Of a stretch of 64,000 nucleotides of DNA, positions 55,052 through 64,000 are shown in pieces. Positions within the stretch are counted from its first letter, which is position 1. Every line of letters begins with the position of its first letter. This DNA comes from Nocardioides islandensis (lineage in GTDB: Bacteria; Actinomycetota; Actinomycetes; Propionibacteriales; Nocardioidaceae). The DNA is taken from assembly GCF_015352455.1 (NCBI RefSeq), contig NZ_JADKPN010000002.1, positions 310,001-374,000 of the forward strand, in the 5' to 3' direction. The position numbers were made by a program, and so were the translations under genes. The notes under the pieces are model-generated. The model saw nothing but the letters and a program-made list of their open reading frames with translations. It was not told the origin of the DNA and ran no database searches.

Positions 55052-56791
55052 TCAGCCGACGTACTGGATCGAGGTGAAGCCCAGCGGCAGCGTGATCGGA
55101 CCGCCGTCGAGGTCCAGCAGCCCATCCGGGGTCCTGGTGTAGAGCGTCGAGCCGTCCGGCGCCGACACCAGCGCCGTCGCCTCCTGGGCCTGCGCCACCC
55201 GCTCCTGGGGGCCACCCGCGCCGTCGACGGAGATCGTGGAGACCTGCCAGACCTGCTGGGTCAGCCGGTGCAGCACCGCGACCTGGGTCGGCGAGCGCCA
55301 GCCGATGTCGAGGATCCGCTGGGTGTCGCCGCTGCTCCACGAGACGGCGCGCGAGGCGGCGACGCCGATCACCGCACCGGCCGAGCTGTGCCGGATCCGG
55401 GCGATGCGGAGCTCGTCGCGCTCCGCTCCCCGGACGACGGCGACCAGCCGGGTACCGTCGCGCGACACGAGGAAGCGCTTGACCTGGCGGCCCGTGATCC
55501 CCCGGACCTCCACCTGCGTCGGGACCGACCCACGGGTTGCGTCCAGGTAGCTGACCAGCGCACCGGAGGTGGTCCGGTCGACCAGCCACATCCGGTCACT
55601 GAAGTCCCACGCCGGCCGCAGCAGCTCCGTGGCGTCGCTGACGACCGGCACGACCGGGTGCTGGTCGTCGTTGACCGAGCCGCGCAGCACGGTGTGACGG
55701 TCATCGACGACCGCCGCGGCGTACGTCGCGGTCAGGCTGACCCCGACCGACTCGATGCCGCCCAGGGTGCCGAACGGCCCCTCGACCGGCTGGAGGTCGC
55801 CGGCGGTGTCCCCGGCCTCGAGCAGGCCGCTGCGCAAGCCGTACAGCTGCCCGCTCGCCTGCACCTCGCTCGGGTTGAACTCGGAGCCCAGGTCCACGCT
55901 GAAGGTGTTGCTGGAGCCGGTGAAGGAGACCGGGTTGCCGCCGATCGAGATCGTGAAGCCGGAGAGGCCCAGGTCCTGGTTCAGCGTCCAGGCGAACTGG
56001 TAGACCATCAGCTTCGCCTCTTCGGCGGTGAGGCTCTGGGTGCCGTCGAGGTCGATGGCCGCCACCTCGCGCGCGTCGACGGGCACCGAGAGGCCCAGGG
56101 TCAGCCCATCCGGCACGAACGAGCGGACCACGTCCTCCAGCCGTGGCCCGGGGCCGTCGAGCAGCGCCTGCACGAGGGCCGGGATGCGCTGGTCAGCGGG
56201 CACGAGGACCGGTTCGGCGACCAGGATGCTGGCGGTCGGGTCGAAGTAGTAGACCGACGAGGCGACGTAGTGGGCCTGGAACCAGTCGTCGGGCACGACG
56301 AACGAGTTCGGCGCCGAGGAGATGCGCCACTCGCTGTTCTCCTCGACCAGGGTGAAGTGCAGCTGAGGGCGGCCGTCCCCTCGTTGGCCGCGCCACGCGC
56401 CCCGTGAGTCGATCCAGCGGGCGCCCTTGAGCCGCACCGTGATCGTCCCGCCGTCGCCCTTCTGCGTGGAGGGGCCGTCGTAGGTGATCGTGCGCTTGGA
56501 CGGGTCCCAGCTCTGCTGCTCCTCGGTGGTGAGGAACTCGCGCGCGACCTGGAGGCTGACGGGGTACGCCGTCATGGCCAGGAGGAAGCCGTTGACGATG
56601 TTCTGCGGGGAGTCACCCTCCTGCGGAGGTTGCGCGCGTCGCTCGACGCCCGCCTCGGGCAGGGCCGGCGCCTGCGGGTCCGCGGTCACGACGGGACCGG
56701 CGTCCGGCATGCCGACACAGGCCGTGGTGGTGGCGGCCAGCGCCAGCAGGGCCGCGACCAGGGCGAGGGGACGGCGTACGGCGGCGCGCAT
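55052..56791 (-). CDS. lpqB: Lipoprotein LpqB, accessory to MtrAB
   Basis: A 579-residue lipoprotein: signal RPLALVAALLALAATTTAC with the lipid Cys followed by VGMPDAGPV. A GerMN-like domain (about 195-330, with LVQALLDGPGPRLEDVVRSF and TLGLSVPVDAREVAAIDLDG) is followed by a beta-propeller-like C-terminal region (about 340-579). LpqB interacts with the MtrB sensor and modulates MtrA signalling in mycobacteria. Its ATG overlaps the mtrB stop by 1 bp (TGATG). Confidence 0.95.
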   Translation of the reverse strand: MRAAVRRPLALVAALLALAATTTACVGMPDAGPVVTADPQAPALPEAGVERRAQPPQEGDSPQNIVNGFLLAMTAYPVSLQVAREFLTTEEQQSWDPSKRTITYDGPSTQKGDGGTITVRLKGARWIDSRGAWRGQRGDGRPQLHFTLVEENSEWRISSAPNSFVVPDDWFQAHYVASSVYYFDPTASILVAEPVLVPADQRIPALVQALLDGPGPRLEDVVRSFVPDGLTLGLSVPVDAREVAAIDLDGTQSLTAEEAKLMVYQFAWTLNQDLGLSGFTISIGGNPVSFTGSSNTFSVDLGSEFNPSEVQASGQLYGLRSGLLEAGDTAGDLQPVEGPFGTLGGIESVGVSLTATYAAAVVDDRHTVLRGSVNDDQHPVVPVVSDATELLRPAWDFSDRMWLVDRTTSGALVSYLDATRGSVPTQVEVRGITGRQVKRFLVSRDGTRLVAVVRGAERDELRIARIRHSSAGAVIGVAASRAVSWSSGDTQRILDIGWRSPTQVAVLHRLTQQVWQVSTISVDGAGGPQERVAQAQEATALVSAPDGSTLYTRTPDGLLDLDGGPITLPLGFTSIQYVG

Positions 56792-58395
56792 CAGCCCACC
56801 GCCTCCCGGGCGTCGACGGGCACCAGCGGCAGCGGGCTCTGCCGCAACGGCGCGCCCGCCCGGCGTGGAAGGGTCAGCCGGAACTGCGCTCCCTCGCCGA
56901 TCCGCCCCCACGCCTGCAGCCACCCGCCGTGCAGGTGGGTGTCCTCGAGCGAGATCGACAGGCCCAGGCCGGTGCCGCCGCTCGTCCGGGCCCGCGCGGG
57001 GTCGGCCCGCCAGAACCGGTTGAACACCATCGCCGACTCCCCCGGCCGCAGCCCGACGCCGTAGTCGCGGACCGCGATCGCCGCCGAGTGCTCGTCGGCC
57101 GCCACGTGCACGACGACGTCGCGGCTCACGCCCGAGTCGCCCTGGGCGTGGTCGATGGCGTTGGTGACCAGGTTGCGCACGATCCGCTCCACCCGGCGTA
57201 CGTCGGCCTCGGCCAGGCAGGGCTCGTCGGGAGCGTCGACCACCACGTGCGTGAACCGCTGCTGCGCCAGGACCTGGGTCTGGTCGACGACCCGGCGCGC
57301 GACGTCGGTGAGGTTGACCTCGTCGAGCTCGAGCACCGCCGCACCGGCGTCGAACCGGCTGATCTCGAGCAGGTCGACCAGCAGCGTCTCGAACCGGTCG
57401 AGCTCGGTCTGCAGCAGCTCGGCGGCGCGTGCGGTGACCGGGTCGAAGGACCGCCGGGCGTCGTGCAGGACGTCGCCGGCCATCCGCACCGTGGTCAGCG
57501 GCGTGCGCAGCTCGTGGGAGACGTCGGAGACGAACTGCTGCTGCACGCGGCTGAGCTCCTCGAGCTGGCGGATCTGCCGCTGGAGGTTGCTGGCCATCTG
57601 GTTGAAGGAGGTGGCCAGGCGCGCGAGGTCGTCCTCGCCGGAGACGCGAACTCGCTCCTGGAGCTGGCCGGCCGCCAGCCGTTCGGCCACGCGACGGGCC
57701 ATCCGCACAGGGGTGACGACCTGGCGGGTGACCAGCCACGTGATGCCGGCGACCAGGGCGAGCAGCAGCAGCGCGGCGGTGACCAGCGCCCGGGTGACCA
57801 GGCCCAGCGTCTCCTGCTGCTCGGTGAGCGGGAACAGGAAGTAGAGGGTGTAGTAGTCGGCGTCGGCGGGCAGCTTGATCTGGGTGCCGACCACGATGCC
57901 CGGCACCGAGGCATGTCCCACCTGGCTGATGCGGGTGTAGGTCCACGCGGTGTCGGCCACCTCGCCGAAGTGCTGCCGCAGGGAGACCGGCACGCTCTTG
58001 TCGACCTCGAGGCCCTCGGTGTAGATCGCCCCCTGGTCGAACTCGGCCGTGGAACCCAGGGCCTGGGGTGAGACGACGGTGAATCCGCGGGAGGCTCCCC
58101 GGGCGATCAGCCCGTTCACCACCTGGGTGCGCTGGTCGTTGGCCGTCGTCGAGGCGCTGAGGGACCCCTCGAGCTGGCGGTTGGTGTCGGCGACGACCGT
58201 GTTCACCTCGGTCAGCACGTTGTCGACGCGGTGGTCGAGCAGGCCGCGCTGCGTCTGCTGGAGCAGCAGCCAGCCGACCCCGCACACGACGACGGCCGAG
58301 AGCACGACGGTGCTGACGACGACGCGTGCCTGGATGGACCGTCGCCAGAACGTCAGCGCGCGGTGCCAGGTGCGGGGTCTCGTGGAGGTGGCCAT
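56791..58395 (-). CDS. mtrB: Sensor histidine kinase MtrB
   Basis: A 534-residue kinase with two transmembrane helices (about 25-45 and 203-222) around an extracellular sensor, then HAMP, HisKA and HATPase domains. The phospho-acceptor His294 is in FVSDVSHELRTPLTTVRMAG; the ATP site is RIVRNLVTNAIDHA (N box), VRDYGVGL (G1) and SGGTGLGLSIS (G2). MtrB phosphorylates MtrA; in actinobacteria it controls cell-wall hydrolases and cell division. It lies 16 bp after mtrA and overlaps lpqB. Confidence 0.96.
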   Translation of the reverse strand: MATSTRPRTWHRALTFWRRSIQARVVVSTVVLSAVVVCGVGWLLLQQTQRGLLDHRVDNVLTEVNTVVADTNRQLEGSLSASTTANDQRTQVVNGLIARGASRGFTVVSPQALGSTAEFDQGAIYTEGLEVDKSVPVSLRQHFGEVADTAWTYTRISQVGHASVPGIVVGTQIKLPADADYYTLYFLFPLTEQQETLGLVTRALVTAALLLLALVAGITWLVTRQVVTPVRMARRVAERLAAGQLQERVRVSGEDDLARLATSFNQMASNLQRQIRQLEELSRVQQQFVSDVSHELRTPLTTVRMAGDVLHDARRSFDPVTARAAELLQTELDRFETLLVDLLEISRFDAGAAVLELDEVNLTDVARRVVDQTQVLAQQRFTHVVVDAPDEPCLAEADVRRVERIVRNLVTNAIDHAQGDSGVSRDVVVHVAADEHSAAIAVRDYGVGLRPGESAMVFNRFWRADPARARTSGGTGLGLSISLEDTHLHGGWLQAWGRIGEGAQFRLTLPRRAGAPLRQSPLPLVPVDAREAVG

Positions 58396-58411
58396 GGGCG
58401 GCCCTCGGGGC

Positions 58412-59113
58412 CTACGCGGTCCCGGCCTTGTAGCCGACGCCGCGGACGGTCACGACGATCTCGGGGCTCTCCGGGTCGTGCTCGACCTTCGAGCGCAGCC
58501 GCTGCACGTGCACGTTGACGAGCCGGGTGTCGGCGGCGTGGCGGTAGCCCCAGACCTGCTCGAGCAGCACCTCGCGGGTGAACACCTGCCACGGCTTGCG
58601 CGCGAGGCAGACCAGCAGGTCGAACTCGAGCGGCGTCAGGTTGATCTGCCGCCCCTCCCGGGTGACCGAGTGACCGGCCACGTCGATCGAGAGGTCGCCG
58701 ATCGCGAGTGCCTCGTGGTCGGTGGTGTCGAAGCGGCGTACGCGCGCCCGGATCCGCGCCACCAGCTCCTTGGGCTTGAACGGCTTGACGACGTAGTCGT
58801 CGGCCCCGGTCTCGAGGCCGACGACCACGTCGACGGTGTCGCCCTTGGCCGTCAGCATCACGATCGGCACGCCCGACTCGGCGCGGATCTCCTTGCAGAC
58901 GTCGATGCCGTCCTTGCCCGGGAGCATCACGTCGAGCAGCACCAGGTCCGGCCGGAAGTCGTGGAAGGCGTCCAGCGCCAGGTCTCCCCGCGGGCAGATC
59001 CTGCTCTCGAAGCCCTCCTGCCGCAGGACGATCATCAGCATCTCCGCAAGGGACGCGTCGTCGTCCACGACGAGGACCCGGCCCTTCGAGGCGAGGTCGG
59101 TGCCGTTGGTCAT
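58412..59113 (-). CDS. mtrA: Response regulator MtrA
   Basis: A 233-residue OmpR-type response regulator. The acidic pocket is VLVVDDDASLAEML, the phospho-acceptor Asp61 in LVLLDVMLPGKDG, then IVMLTAKGD and YVVKPFKPKELVAR. The winged-helix output ends with VWGYRHAADTRLVNVHVQRL and TVRGVGYKAG. It controls genes for cell division, peptidoglycan hydrolases and osmotic response. CAAGAT lies 7 nt before the ATG with no ribosome site, suggesting a leaderless message. First gene of mtrA-mtrB-lpqB. Confidence 0.96.
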   Translation of the reverse strand: MTNGTDLASKGRVLVVDDDASLAEMLMIVLRQEGFESRICPRGDLALDAFHDFRPDLVLLDVMLPGKDGIDVCKEIRAESGVPIVMLTAKGDTVDVVVGLETGADDYVVKPFKPKELVARIRARVRRFDTTDHEALAIGDLSIDVAGHSVTREGRQINLTPLEFDLLVCLARKPWQVFTREVLLEQVWGYRHAADTRLVNVHVQRLRSKVEHDPESPEIVVTVRGVGYKAGTA

Positions 59114-59216
59114 GCCGCCAATCTTGCCAGCGAAGGGTTCGGAATCCGGCCGTACGGCGACACGCAGCCGCTCGGGCCGCGTCAGCTCGGCGTACGTTCC
59201 CTGAACGCGGGCGAGA

Positions 59217-60662
<1,446 letters not shown>

Positions 60663-60803
60663 CTGGTGTCTCCTTGTGAGGCGTGGAGTCAGGTCTGCGC
60701 CGCGCATCTGCGCGTTGTTGGGATCTCCCACGCGGACATCGGCAGCGTAGGCCCGCAGTCCGGCGAAGGTGGAATCCTCGAGCGCGTCCTCACGCCCCTC
60801 GCG

Positions 60804-61763
60804 TCAGTGCGCGGCGGCCTGCCTCCCGGGCAGCGGAAGCACGTGCACGACGGCCACGACGACGGCGCCCCAGACGGCCCCGATCGCCAGGGAGACGGCG
60901 GTGTTGACGCACCAGCCGAGGGCCGCGCCGACGCCCTCCACGGCGTGATGCACCTCCTCCTCCCAGTGGTGGACGCGGTCGTAGGGCCAGTGCCAGCCGA
61001 GGTCGTCGACACCGACCAGGAGGATGTGGCCGCCGACCCAGAGCATGGCGGCGGTGCCGACCACGGAGATCACCGCGAGCAGGCGCGGCATCGCCTTCAC
61101 CAGGCCGCGGCCGATCCGCTGCGCGGTCGCCGAGGTCCGCTCGATGAGGTGCAGACCGACGTCGTCCATCTTCACGATGAGCGCCACCACGCCGTAGACG
61201 AGGATGGTGATCGCGACCGCGACCACGAGCAGGATGATCGCCCGCGAGACGAACGCCTCGTCCGCCACCTCGTTCAGCGCGATCACCATGATCTCGGCCG
61301 ACAGGATGAAGTCGGTACGGATGGCCCCGGCCACCATCGGCCCCTCGTGCTCCGGCCCGAACTGCTGCTGCGGGGTCTCGTCGGCCTCCTGGTGGCCGCC
61401 CCGGCCATGGGTCAGGCGCTCCCAGACCTTCTCGGCCCCCTCGTAGCAGAGGTAGGTGCCGCCGAGCATCAGCAGCGGCGTCAGCGCCCACGGCAGGAAC
61501 TCGCTGAGGAGCAACGCAGCGGGCAGGATGAAGAGGATCTTGTTGCGCAGCGAGCCCTTGGCGATCTTCTTGATGATCGGCAGCTCGCGCTGCGCGGCCA
61601 CGCCGGCGACGTACTGCGGCGTCACGGCCGTGTCGTCGACCACGACGCCCGCGGCCTTGACGCTCGCGCGGCCCGCGGCCGCACCCACGTCGTCGGCGGA
61701 CGCGGCGGCCAGGCGGGCCAGCGCCGCGACGTCGTCGAGCAGCGCGAAGAGACCACCGCTCAT
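60804..61763 (-). CDS. DUF808 family membrane protein
   Basis: A 319-residue protein starting MSGGLFALLDDVAALARLAA, the signature N-terminus of the DUF808/YedI family, with several transmembrane helices from about residue 75. TAGGCT lies 26 nt before the ATG and may be the -10 box. It stands alone between sahH and the SIS-domain gene, where manA is found in relatives such as M. tuberculosis. The family's function is unknown. Confidence 0.9.
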   Translation of the reverse strand: MSGGLFALLDDVAALARLAAASADDVGAAAGRASVKAAGVVVDDTAVTPQYVAGVAAQRELPIIKKIAKGSLRNKILFILPAALLLSEFLPWALTPLLMLGGTYLCYEGAEKVWERLTHGRGGHQEADETPQQQFGPEHEGPMVAGAIRTDFILSAEIMVIALNEVADEAFVSRAIILLVVAVAITILVYGVVALIVKMDDVGLHLIERTSATAQRIGRGLVKAMPRLLAVISVVGTAAMLWVGGHILLVGVDDLGWHWPYDRVHHWEEEVHHAVEGVGAALGWCVNTAVSLAIGAVWGAVVVAVVHVLPLPGRQAAAH

Positions 61764-61813
61764 GGGCTGTCCAGGGAGGTCACGGTGTCAGCCTAATGAG
61801 CGCCGGCGAGGCG

Positions 61814-62845
61814 TCAGTCGCTGACCAGCCCGATGCTCAGGTACTCCGCCGCGTAGCGGCCGCTGAGCAGCAACGACGCGTAGCGGGCCACCTCCGACGT
61901 GGCGTCCGCCTCGACGACCTCCGTGCGGACGCCGTGCTCGTTGGCCGTCGCCATCAGCCGCCCACGCAGCTCCCGGACCACCGCGTCGTCGGCGCCGTCG
62001 TCGAGGACCACCAGCACCGGGCGCAGCTCGGCGGGCTCGTCGGTGAAGGGGTCGTCGAAGACGTCGCGGGGCTGCGTGGCCTCGATGACGGGCAGCAGGT
62101 GCTCGGCGTCACCGGCGATGGCGGTCCGGCCGCTGGCCCGGCGGATCGACTCCGCGACGCGGCGCGCGGCGCGGGCCGCCAGGACCGAGCCGCCCCAGAC
62201 GACGGGGTTGGCATCGGCGAGGGCGATGGCCAGGATCTTCGCGGGGTTCACCGCGATGTCGCGGTGCGGGGAGCAGGAGAACGCGACCCGGTCGAGCGCG
62301 TCGGCGACCTCCTCGTGGTCGGCGGGCGGGCCGAGGTCGACGCGGTCGAGGTACTCGAGGACCACGACCGCGGTGGCGAGCTGGTCGCGCGAGGCCGACG
62401 GGAGGACCGTGCTCCAGCGGCCCGCCGCGTGGTCGGCGACCAACGAGCGTTCCGGCGCCGCGACGACGACCTGGCAGCCACGGCGTACGGCCTCGGCCAC
62501 GGCGGACGCGGTGCCCACGTCGCCGCCGTCGGGCGCGAGGACGACTACCAGGTCCAGGCCGCCGGCCCAGCCGGGCAGGCCGGGGTTCGGCCAGGCCACG
62601 AACGGCACCGGGCACCACGGCTCGATGGCGGCGCGCAGCAGCCGGGAGTCCGGACCCGCCGCCACCACGGCCCGCGGCCGGTCCTGGTCCCGCGCGATGC
62701 CGACGGCCTGGGCCAGCGCCGCCTCGGCCTCGACGGCCTCACGCCGGACGCGGGCGCCGGACTCCGCGAGCGCCCGGAGGCGCAGGTCCGCCTGGGCCAG
62801 CGCCGTCTCGTCGTCCAGCCGCGACTCGTCGAACCAGGTGGCCAT
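61814..62845 (-). CDS. SIS-domain phosphosugar isomerase-like protein
   Basis: A 343-residue protein with a double-SIS layout: RAVVAAGPDSRLLRAAIEPW, LDLVVVLAPDGGDVGTASAV, RRGCQVVVAAPERSLVADHA, then NPVVWGGSVLAARAARRVAE. It is the counterpart of Rv3256c between pmm and manA in M. tuberculosis and resembles bifunctional phosphoglucose/phosphomannose isomerases, though the catalytic Glu/His set cannot be confirmed by eye. The ATG overlaps the Trm112-like gene (TGATG). Probably belongs to mannose-phosphate metabolism. Confidence 0.83.
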   Translation of the reverse strand: MATWFDESRLDDETALAQADLRLRALAESGARVRREAVEAEAALAQAVGIARDQDRPRAVVAAGPDSRLLRAAIEPWCPVPFVAWPNPGLPGWAGGLDLVVVLAPDGGDVGTASAVAEAVRRGCQVVVAAPERSLVADHAAGRWSTVLPSASRDQLATAVVVLEYLDRVDLGPPADHEEVADALDRVAFSCSPHRDIAVNPAKILAIALADANPVVWGGSVLAARAARRVAESIRRASGRTAIAGDAEHLLPVIEATQPRDVFDDPFTDEPAELRPVLVVLDDGADDAVVRELRGRLMATANEHGVRTEVVEADATSEVARYASLLLSGRYAAEYLSIGLVSD

Positions 62846-63009
62846 CAGGCCGGCTTACGAGCCTCGTCGACCAGCAGGACGGGGATGTCGTCGCGGACCG
62901 GGTAGATCAGTCCGCATCCTGTGCAGACCAGCTCCTCGGTGCCGTCCTCCAGCTGCGCGTGGCAGGCCGGGCAGACGATCAGCTCCCGCAGGGCGGGGTC
63001 GATGTTCAT
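62845..63009 (-). CDS. Trm112-family zinc-ribbon protein
   Basis: A 54-residue protein starting MNIDPALRELIVCPACHAQL; zinc Cys pairs are CPAC and CTGC (VCTGCGLIYP), followed by the family ending VRDDIPVLLVDEA. Trm112 proteins are small activators of methyltransferases; in actinobacteria they occur between the phosphomannomutase and the SIS-domain genes, as here. It overlaps both neighbours (ATGA upstream, TGATG downstream), so the three are translated together. Confidence 0.92.
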   Translation of the reverse strand: MNIDPALRELIVCPACHAQLEDGTEELVCTGCGLIYPVRDDIPVLLVDEARKPA

Positions 63010-64000
63010 GCGCTCCTCCTGATCCGGGCCAGCACCTCGTCGCGCACCCGCTCCATCGTCTCGCGATCCTTGCCCTCGGCGTTGAGCCGCAGCAAGGGCT
63101 CGGTGTTGGAGGGGCGCACGTTGAACCACCAGTCGTCGGTGGTGACGGTCAGCCCGTCGAGGTGGTCGAGGGTGACGCCGTGGTCACCGGCGTACGCCGC
63201 CTCGATCTCGGCCGTCACCGCGGCGGCGTCCGCGACGGTCGAGTTGATCTCGCCGCTCAGGACGTACCGCTCGTACTCGGCCGCCAGCGCCGACATCGGG
63301 CGGTCGGTCTCCGCCAGTGCGGCCAGCGTGTGCAGCGCGGCCAGCATCCCGGAGTCGGCGCGCCAGAAGTCGCGGAAGTAGAAGTGGGCGCTGTGCTCGC
63401 CACCGAAGACCGCGTCGGTCTCGGCCATCGTCGCCTTGATGTAGGAGTGCCCCACCCGGGTGCGCACCGGCGTGCCGCCGAGCTCGGTGACGATCTCGGG
63501 CACCGACCGGCTGGTGATCAGGTTGTGGATCACGTTGGCGCCGGGGTGGCGGGCCAGCTCGCGGGTCGCGATCAACCCGGTCAGCGTCGAGGGCGAGACG
63601 GCCTCGCCCCGCTCGTCGACGACGAAGCAGCGGTCCGCGTCGCCGTCGAACGCCAGCCCGACGTCGGCTCGCTCCTCCACCACCCGGGCCTGCAGGTCGC
63701 GGAGGTTCTCCGGCTCCAGCGGGTTCGCCTCGTGGTTGGGGAAGGTGCCGTCGAGCTCGAAGTACAGCGGCACCAGGTCCGCCTGCTCCTCGCCGATCGC
63801 GTCGAAGACCGCCGGGGCGGTGAGGCCGGCCATCCCGTTGCCGGCGTCGACGACGACCTTGAGGCGTCGCCCGGTGACGGGCGCGAGCGACAGCAGGTGC
63901 GCGACGTACGCGTCGAGGAGGTCGACCTGCGTGATGGTGCCCGGCGCCGACGCGGTGGGGGTGTCCCCGGCGATCGCCCCGTCACGGATCTCGGCCAGCC
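63006..64000 (-). CDS. Phosphomannomutase/phosphoglucomutase, N-terminus outside the window
   Basis: The frame enters at the right edge and has 330 visible codons, ending DEVLARIRRSA. The Mg2+/catalytic motif VGLAFDGDADRCFVVDE and the C-terminal phosphate-binding loop WFNVRPSNTEPLLRLN are present; domain 2 starts VVVDAGNGMAG. The active-site phosphoserine domain lies beyond 64000. This alpha-D-phosphohexomutase makes mannose-1-phosphate, leading to GDP-mannose for lipoglycans and glycoproteins (counterpart of Rv3257c in the same gene order). Its TGA overlaps the Trm112-like start. Confidence 0.93.
   Translation of the reverse strand, partial: LAEIRDGAIAGDTPTASAPGTITQVDLLDAYVAHLLSLAPVTGRRLKVVVDAGNGMAGLTAPAVFDAIGEEQADLVPLYFELDGTFPNHEANPLEPENLRDLQARVVEERADVGLAFDGDADRCFVVDERGEAVSPSTLTGLIATRELARHPGANVIHNLITSRSVPEIVTELGGTPVRTRVGHSYIKATMAETDAVFGGEHSAHFYFRDFWRADSGMLAALHTLAALAETDRPMSALAAEYERYVLSGEINSTVADAAAVTAEIEAAYAGDHGVTLDHLDGLTVTTDDWWFNVRPSNTEPLLRLNAEGKDRETMERVRDEVLARIRRSA

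Noticed and set aside
60663..60803. Possible SAH-type riboswitch upstream of sahH
   Set aside because: I compared the 141 bp by eye with the conserved core of SAH riboswitches and found no convincing match; a normal AAGGAG site precedes the ATG.

Overview
The window looks like chromosome of a high-GC Gram-positive actinobacterium, most likely a member of the Nocardioidaceae (Nocardioides-like). Reasons: very high GC with strong G/C at third codon positions; the SecA / HPF / ComF / LpqB / MtrB / MtrA / SahH / SIS-protein / phosphomannomutase block in nearly the order known from Mycobacterium tuberculosis (Rv3235 to Rv3257c); and actinobacterial small families such as DUF3107, DUF5302, DUF6752, DUF6758, DUF6174 and an Rv3235-like protein. 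Family names are from recognition of the translated sequences, not from a database search.

Layout. 1-3.8 kb: a minus-strand MoxR-ATPase/DUF58/DUF4129 membrane-associated operon, running off the left edge. 3.9-8.1 kb: a DUF222-HNH (13E12-like) nuclease gene overlapping a small convergent ORF, then two secreted enzymes (an apiosidase-like glycosidase and a trypsin-like protease) and a palindromic repeat. 8.2-13.2 kb: MoeZ, a TetR regulator, DUF3107, a ferritin-like protein and a DEAD-box helicase with a long leader. 13.2-18.5 kb: a lipoprotein nucleoside-hydrolase homologue with a damaged metal site, a ParA ATPase whose gene overlaps an L,D-transpeptidase gene, a short-chain dehydrogenase, MarC and a PHP phosphoesterase. 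18.5-28.1 kb: DUF6758, a histidine phosphatase coupled to a CASTOR/POLLUX-type channel protein, metabolic enzymes, and a PD-(D/E)XK-like nuclease gene framed by 49-bp inverted repeats.

28.2-39 kb is the most accessory-looking part: two exported EEP-fold (DNase I-like) proteins, one fused to a PLD-like domain lacking its HKD motif; an active-looking exported PLD protein; an OafA-type acyltransferase with an SGNH domain; two sulfotransferase-like proteins; a LicD-methyltransferase fusion; a coiled-coil DUF6752 protein and a lipoprotein. Together they suggest extracellular nuclease/phosphodiesterase activity and cell-surface glycan decoration.

39-46.5 kb: an MgtE-N/CBS protein with DUF1003, a SatD operon with an operator-like palindrome, Mrp, TatB, and small membrane, LysM, Rv3235-like and XdhC-C proteins. 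46.5-64 kb: the conserved cell-envelope block, with a TetR-glycosyltransferase pair inserted on the opposite strand. It covers Sec export (secA), ribosome hibernation (hpf), envelope-stress signalling (mtrA-mtrB-lpqB), methyl-cycle recycling (sahH) and GDP-mannose supply (phosphomannomutase, running off the right edge).

Genes are densely packed, with many ATGA/TGATG overlaps. At least six starts sit 6-7 nt behind a TANNNT -10 box, indicating leaderless mRNAs. Palindromes directly follow stop codons at several gene ends. I saw no rRNA, tRNA, CRISPR array or transposase.
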